Positions 60,325 through 64,000 of a DNA stretch of 64,000 bases are shown in pieces. Position 1 is the stretch's first letter. Each line of letters begins with the position of its first letter. Source of the stretch: Edaphochlamys debaryana (Eukaryota; Chlorophyta; Chlorophyceae; Chlamydomonadales); the NCBI GenBank assembly GCA_016858145.1, contig JAEHOE010000031.1:682001-746000 (forward strand), given 5' to 3'. Position numbers and translations under genes: made by a program. The notes beneath the pieces were generated by a model. That model did no database searches, was not told the origin of the DNA, and saw nothing but the letters and a program-made list of their open reading frames with translations.

Positions 60325-60644
60325 CCCCCTCCCCCCCCTCCCCCCTCACCCCCCCCAGGCCTACGTGCAGCGCTACGCAGATACGGACGCCAACGGCCGG
60401 GTGACGCTGGCGGAGCTGCAGGCAGGTGGCGCCAGGACCCCGGGCCCCGTGGCGTAGCGTCGGTTCGGGAGGGGGGGCTGGCGGGGGCTGGAAGGGAGGG
60501 CGCGGGCCAGGCTGGCGCTCCGGTGCTGGTTGCCCTCGGCTGTGGCTGCGGTCATGGTTCCAAGCAGCGTGTTGCTCTCCTTACCGTACGTGTCGCCCTG
60601 GCCCCTTCTGACCCCCGCAGGTGCTGCTGAGCCCGTTCCGCTGA
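39139..60644 (+). CDS. Giant EF-hand / NPCBM-like / multi-PLAT protein, 59 exons
   Basis: One reading frame connects 59 exons from the ATG at 39139 to the TGA at 60642-60644, about 3,430 residues; exons are listed in the six region entries. Order: a partial PLAT-like strand set (residues 1-44), EF-hands (about 130-180, 391-402 and more degenerate ones to 540), a coiled or charged region, a 583-residue Pro/Ala-rich exon, a WW-like motif, an NPCBM-like domain (about 1530-1720), about five PLAT-like modules (about 1757-2500), a second Pro-rich stretch, and at least five EF-hands at the C-terminus. No signal peptide or TM helix was seen. EF-hands bind Ca2+, PLAT modules usually bind lipid or protein partners, and NPCBM binds glycans, so a Ca2+-regulated scaffold is inferred. 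I do not recognise a named orthologue. The start could lie in an upstream exon. Confidence 0.8.
40080..40185. repeat. G-rich minisatellite in an intron of the giant gene
   Basis: Intron 40080-40342 contains repeats of GGGGCTGCGGGGAGGGGTGG with GGGGCCATGG inserts, about three copies of a 30-35-bp unit. It is non-coding. Confidence 0.6.
44676..46424 (+). other. Giant gene: 583-codon Pro/Ala-rich exon
   Basis: Exon 19 is a single 1,749-nt exon in phase with both neighbours. It starts IEQVPFLGSVVEREAP, then runs through Ala-rich and Pro/Ala/Leu-rich sequence with frequent P-L-A-P-L and P-P-P-P motifs and one acidic island (EDSGEDWAALLDDTKPG). This is typical of a disordered linker or SH3/profilin ligand. 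The opposite strand is also open over nearly the whole exon, a by-product of the G/C codon pattern. Confidence 0.75.
46687..49358 (+). other. Giant gene: WW-like motif and NPCBM-like domain
   Basis: Exons 20-28: 46687-46801, 47007-47089, 47174-47239, 47418-47523, 47716-47951, 48143-48464, 48617-48734, 48909-49044, 49260-49358. Exons 22-23 give EEWDMQADPLTGAPRS then YLNPNMQEATWRPP, a WW-like W-x(n)-N-x-W-x2-P pattern. Exons 25-27 give RECVVLSYSLEAA, YLWFHAHVALDDSAG, PAPVRFSVLKDEALVW and LHLVVESDFSGGARCVWLDP, matching the course of an NPCBM (F-x-A-x-V-G-L-D-D, V-x-F-x-V, L-x-L-V-V, D-x-A-x-W-x-D-P) module. Confidence 0.65.
49575..55080 (+). other. Giant gene: tandem PLAT-like modules
   Basis: Exons 29-45: 49575-49744, 50009-50170, 50357-50558, 50839-50955, 51124-51215, 51324-51363, 51605-51757, 52006-52113, 52240-52309, 52451-52557, 52693-52737, 52870-52971, 53139-53249, 53516-53698, 53928-54055, 54338-54419, 54615-54898. 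The pattern Y-R-I-x-V-F-T ... V-x-L-x-G ... F-x-P-G-x-G-x-L ... I-x-H-D-x-S-G ... W-x-L-x-x-V-x-V ... F-x-F-x-x-x-W-L recurs. The clearest copy is VYIDLFGAQGQLLDLYLRD / LGELGSVCISHDDSG / NWHLDHVEVTHTGTARTFVF. I count four complete or near-complete modules and one or two partial ones. Intron 50559-50838 may begin with GC (AAG|GCGCGT). Confidence 0.7.
55081..56295 (+). other. Giant gene: last PLAT-like strand and second Pro-rich linker
   Basis: Exon 46 (1,215 nt) starts with AFESVAAIHVRHDD and WALRGLELFTSPP, the closing strands of a PLAT-like module, then runs for some 330 residues of Pro/Ala/Gly with P-G-P and A-P-x-L-P repeats. Short non-repetitive islands occur (VDEFEHLFATNRSFSSKP; TRPCYYTFPGSQPFAAW). 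Confidence 0.72.
56365..60644 (+). other. Giant gene: C-terminal EF-hand exons
   Basis: Exons 47-59: 56365-56575, 56769-56876, 57040-57114, 57338-57535 (donor uncertain), 57690-57737, 58081-58219, 58476-58578, 58805-59078, 59239-59408, 59606-59804, 59973-60014, 60359-60421, 60621-60644. EF loops: DHDRDGRLTAQQ, DADGSGYLEIGE, DKDRDMRLSSSE (split by an intron), DRDGSGALDGAE, DTDANGRVTLAE. The last exon adds only VLLSPFR and stop. Introns 58579-58804 and 60422-60620 begin with GC. Confidence 0.75.
60290..60358. repeat. Poly-C/CCCCCCT tract at an intron 3' end
   Basis: Nearly uninterrupted C for about 60 nt with a few T, ending at the acceptor of the penultimate exon of the giant gene. A similar CCCCCCCCT tract precedes the acceptor at 58804. 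Confidence 0.8.
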
Positions 60645-62104
60645 CCTGGAGGCAGGCCAGCGGCTGGGGTGGGCCGGCCGGGCGAGTTGGGTGGTGTGCT
60701 GCGAATAAGGAGGCCATTGCGTGGAGCGGGGGGGGGGGGTGCAGGAGTGGCCGTGTGTGCATCAGTCGTGCTCTCGGGACGTGTCGCGCGGTGCATGGTC
60801 GACAGGGACTGGCGTGACTTGAGCTTGGCAACGTGTGCGCGGCGAGAGACGGGGCCCGGACTGCATATGGGGGCATGTCTGGGACGTTACAGGGCTGGCA
60901 CGACCTAGGACGTCAAACAATGGACAGATTGAAACATTATCAAGACCACAGCGGGGGCCGCTGTGGCGCTTGTATCGAAGCCAGAGCGTATTCTGGGCTT
61001 GCCACCGTTTATGCACAAGGTTTATACTGCGGCTGCGGATCCTCGAGGGCCAACATTGGGCCCCTACCATAATTGCTCAGCACGTCTGCCCCGGCACTGA
61101 CCTCTGCAACAGTTGAGCACACCGCAAAGCACGCCACCCCTCGACCTGTACGGCCAACTCGTTACCCAACGGCGGTGATGTGCAAAGACCTGAAGCCCAA
61201 CGGCCGGCCATAGAGTTCAGCGGCAGCCAGGATGACAGAATGATGAAGCCAAGCCCCTAGAGTGCCCGGGAGAGCCACAGACACCGCCATGGCTATGCTA
61301 GGATATATGTGTCGTGCGCAGAGGAGGCAAGTGTACGAAGAAGCCCTTTCCAAGTCTTTCGGCACAATCACTCTTCAGGGCTCAATCGGTCATCGTCCGC
61401 CCCTTTCCAAATTGCATGTACGTGCACTTCTCCCGCGCGCACAGCGGAACATGAGATGACGATGAGTAAACGAAAGCTTGGACAGAACGCTTAGGCCGGG
61501 GCTCACGGCTACCGCATCAGGACCGGGACCATTAAGTGACAGAACTCGGCGAATTCCTAGAAGTACCTACAAAGCTTGCTCCAAACCTTATGAAGGACCC
61601 GCACAAACCCCATTGTCACGGACGAGCCGGGTGCACAGCGCCCATGCACCTTAAGAAGCCGCCTAGCGGATTGAGGGGTGCAAGCGACCTCATGTACGGT
61701 ATCTACTAGCACTCAATGGCCGCCTCAAGACAAGGGTGGCTGCCCGAAGGCAGGAAAAGGGCTGAGCCCCGTGGTCCCCCCCCCAGAGGGCCCAATGTTC
61801 GAGTCTGGCTCCGTGCAGCCCTCAACCCCTCTCCACCACCAGCCCGCACCACGGCACGCGGGCTCGCACCCGGCCATTAATCCGTTGGAACCCCGCACTA
61901 CACGAGGTGGTGCGCTCGTCAGGCGTCTACTCGCCTCAAGAAAACACTCCCCCGCTTGTACTCACTTTCAGCTTGCCAGCTGCGCAAGCCTGCATCAAAG
62001 CCTCCATGCGGCATTTCGAAAAGTCGTAGCAGCTCGCTTCAAAGGCTTTCAAGCCCGTGGAGTTCCGGATGCACACCGCTGGCGTTAATGCTTCTGGCCC
62101 GCTA
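60645..62104. other. Convergent intergenic region, 3' UTRs of the giant gene and the cyclase gene
   Basis: No supported gene. No plus-strand TGTAA was spotted after 60644. A minus-strand TGTAA occurs at 60885-60889, which would be far (about 1.2 kb) for the cyclase gene. Base composition is less GC-skewed than in the flanking genes. Confidence 0.4.
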
Positions 62105-64000
62105 TCACATGTACATCCGGCCATCAAAACTCTCCGCTGGCATGTCCCGCTTTGAGGCCAGCGCCCACAGGACCATGGGCTCCCTCACGCCCTTGAGCGG
62201 CACGCAGCCCAGCCCCGTGGCCGCCACACGCGGCTCCAGCGCCCCACTGGCCGCCTCCCACGCAGCGCCGCTCGCCAGAACCTGCGGGCATCAGGGGCAG
62301 GGGGCAGGGCACGGCATGTCAGGCCAAGCACTGGTGTGAGGGCAGCTATGTGTGCCCTGTGCCCCACCGCGGCCACCCACCGTCGCGGGCTTGGCCTTGG
62401 CTGCGATGCGCGCCGCCCGGTTCATGGGCCGCCCGACGTAATCCAGCCGGCCCGTGCGGGGCACCAGCCGCACCATGGCCCGGCCGTAGTCGATGCCGAT
62501 GCGGAGGCGGAGGCCGCGCTTCACGAGCACACCGTCTGTGGAGAGGGGCAACGTAGGGTACAGCTCAGGGTGACGTACTCACTGGCAGCAAGCTACACAG
62601 GTACCATTGCAACCCACTGAATCCTGCTCCTGTCAGCCCCTTCCAAGCCCTGCATCCCCCCCCCACACCTTTGAGCACCTCCTCCGTCAGCTCGTGGTCC
62701 AGAAATCCCTCGGGCCACTCCGTTTTCAACATGGCGTCCAACATCTCCAGCCCCCACTGCACCGCCTTGACCGGGTTGGGGAACACCAGCACCCAGTGCC
62801 CCCCGTCCGAGGACACCGCGACCACGTAGCCGTTGTGGCGAGAGGCGGCCTGGTTCGCAAGCTCGCAAAACAGGTCCAGCGCGGCGCGGACGAAGGCCGC
62901 CGTCGGGCCTGCACCCTGCTTGCGCGGCTGGGTCCCAGCTGAGCTGCCTGAAGCCAGGCGCTCCGCTCTGTCGATGGCGAGTCGCTCCCACGCGAGCAGC
63001 GTCTCCACTCCCGCCACGTTGCAGAACACGGGCGCCACCATGCCCGCAGGCGCCGACAGGCAGCCGGGCACCACCTCCCAGTGGTGGCGCACCAGCGGCT
63101 GCAGCAGGGCCAGGCGCACCGCCAGGCCGGGGCTCACGGCGCAGTAGATGGACCGCTGGGGAGAGGCGGAGCTGGCGAGGGGGTACACGCTTGCGTCTGC
63201 GGAAAACAGAAGGGAAGGACAGGAGGATTGCGGGGTCAGCGCACGCCTCTGGAGCGGCAATGGAGCCTCGGCGCAGGCCGACCGTGTGAGGCACGCACCT
63301 GCAGCCCTCTGGGCCACGTGCTCCCCCAGGTGCAGGACCATGACGTTTTGGTGCGCCCCGCTCCCGGCCTTGGGCTGGGGCTGGTTCCGCAGCTGCTGGT
63401 ACACCAGGAAGGCGGAGCCGCTCATCAGCACCATGCCGCCCTGGGGCAGGGGGGGGGGGGTGCGGAGAGGGGAGCGGTGAGGAGAGTGCTGGCTGGGGCG
63501 AGCGGGGTTCTGTACTCACTGGACACGTCAACAGCCGCATGCACCACGAACGCCCCTGTCCCAGCCCCGTCCGCTCACCACCGCTGCGTCGCTGATCTCC
63601 TTGGCGGTGGCCAGGAAGTCCCCTGCGTAGTTCACGGTCTGCATGCCGTTGCGATCAACGGTCTCGACCTGCAGGCAGGGGACGGGTGCGGTGGGGAAGG
63701 CGGTTGGCGGCAGGCTCGGTGGACTATTGTGCGATAGCAGTCCGGTGCAGATTGCGTGGTTTCCAGTGAGACAGTCGTGAGGTGGCAGACAATACATCAT
63801 GGCCTGCAGCAATACACAACGTCAGGCCGTGTGCTCACCTCTGACTCGTCCAGGCCTGAAGTCATGCCCACGCGCACTCGCAGACCGCGCAGGACCAGCT
63901 GAGCTCGCGGCTTGTTGAACCGGTTGGGCATGGTTCCGAGGATGCCGGCCGTCAGCCTGCCGCTGACCCCGCCCAGGCCCCCCGTGCTGCGCCGCGAGGT
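62105..64000 (-). CDS. Class III adenylyl/guanylyl cyclase with two catalytic domains (3' part)
   Basis: Partial gene entering from the right edge. Exons: >64000-63839, 63668-63579, 63440-63299, 63196-62669, 62535-62381, 62281-62105; phases agree and the stop is TGA at 62107-62105. The first visible block is the second half of a cyclase homology domain (LRGLRVRVGMTSGLDESE ... VNYAGDFLATAKEIS ... GGMVLMSGSAF). A full second domain follows: APVFCNVAGVETLLAWE, AASRHNGYVVAVSSDGGHWVLVFP, LRLRIGIDYGRAMVRLVP, RLDYVGRPMNRAARIAAKA, and a closing CVPLKGVREPMVLWAL. The second domain keeps the Asn and Arg of the N-x3-R transition-state motif (MNRAAR), but its first metal-binding Asp is Asn (FCNVAG). It would make cAMP or cGMP; upstream membrane or sensor domains lie outside the window. 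Confidence 0.88.

Noticed and set aside
1..64000. Prokaryotic features: operons, Shine-Dalgarno sites, CRISPR arrays, IS elements
   Set aside because: Spliced genes, ER and plastid proteins and algal polyadenylation signals show a eukaryotic nuclear genome. The direct repeats seen are minisatellites without spacers.

Overview
This window is nuclear DNA from a green alga of the Chlamydomonas/Volvox type (Chlorophyceae). The evidence is very high GC with strongly G/C-ending codons, genes broken into many short exons by short GT-AG introns (and some GC-AG introns), TGTAA polyadenylation signals behind several stops, and the gene set itself: a thylakoid-type CcdA, a Serinc, a calnexin, a TRP-like channel and a class III nucleotidyl cyclase. 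Exons below were rebuilt by reading splice sites and checking that codon phase is kept across each junction. There is no operon structure and no rRNA or tRNA gene was seen.

Left to right: (1) the 5' part of a small secreted-protein gene (minus, runs off the left edge) whose second intron carries a 545-bp hAT-type MITE; (2) a repeat-rich 1.2-3.1 kb stretch with a tandemly duplicated GATA-like zinc-finger sequence and two minisatellites; (3) a 10-exon Serinc membrane-protein gene (minus, 3595-7111); (4) a TRP-like cation-channel gene of about 35 exons with an ankyrin-like N-terminus and a long acidic tail (minus, 8151 to about 21.2 kb); (5) CcdA for plastid cytochrome c assembly (minus, 22514-24538), with an apparent 2-bp frame break after the transit peptide; (6) intronless ribosomal protein eL22 (minus, 25600-25983); (7) a duplicated fragment of a gene start (26.6-27.16 kb), then about 2 kb without a recognisable gene.

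The right half holds (8) calnexin (plus, 29200-34170, 16 exons); (9) a seven-exon gene (minus, 35346-38387) encoding PAM2 motif, F-box-like, LRR-like and ankyrin regions, which is the source of the duplicated start in (7); (10) a 59-exon gene (plus, 39139-60644) for a protein of about 3,430 residues with EF-hands at both ends, two proline-rich linkers, an NPCBM-like domain and a run of PLAT-like modules; and (11) the 3' part of a gene with two class III cyclase domains (minus, 62105 to beyond 64000).

The most unusual items are the giant EF-hand/NPCBM/PLAT protein, the duplication that moved a promoter plus a PAM2-coding first exon 11.5 kb away, the apparent C1/C2 split of active-site residues in the cyclase, the recurrent GC-AG introns, and three places (CcdA transit peptide, two junctions of the channel pore exon) where the reading frame does not quite connect.
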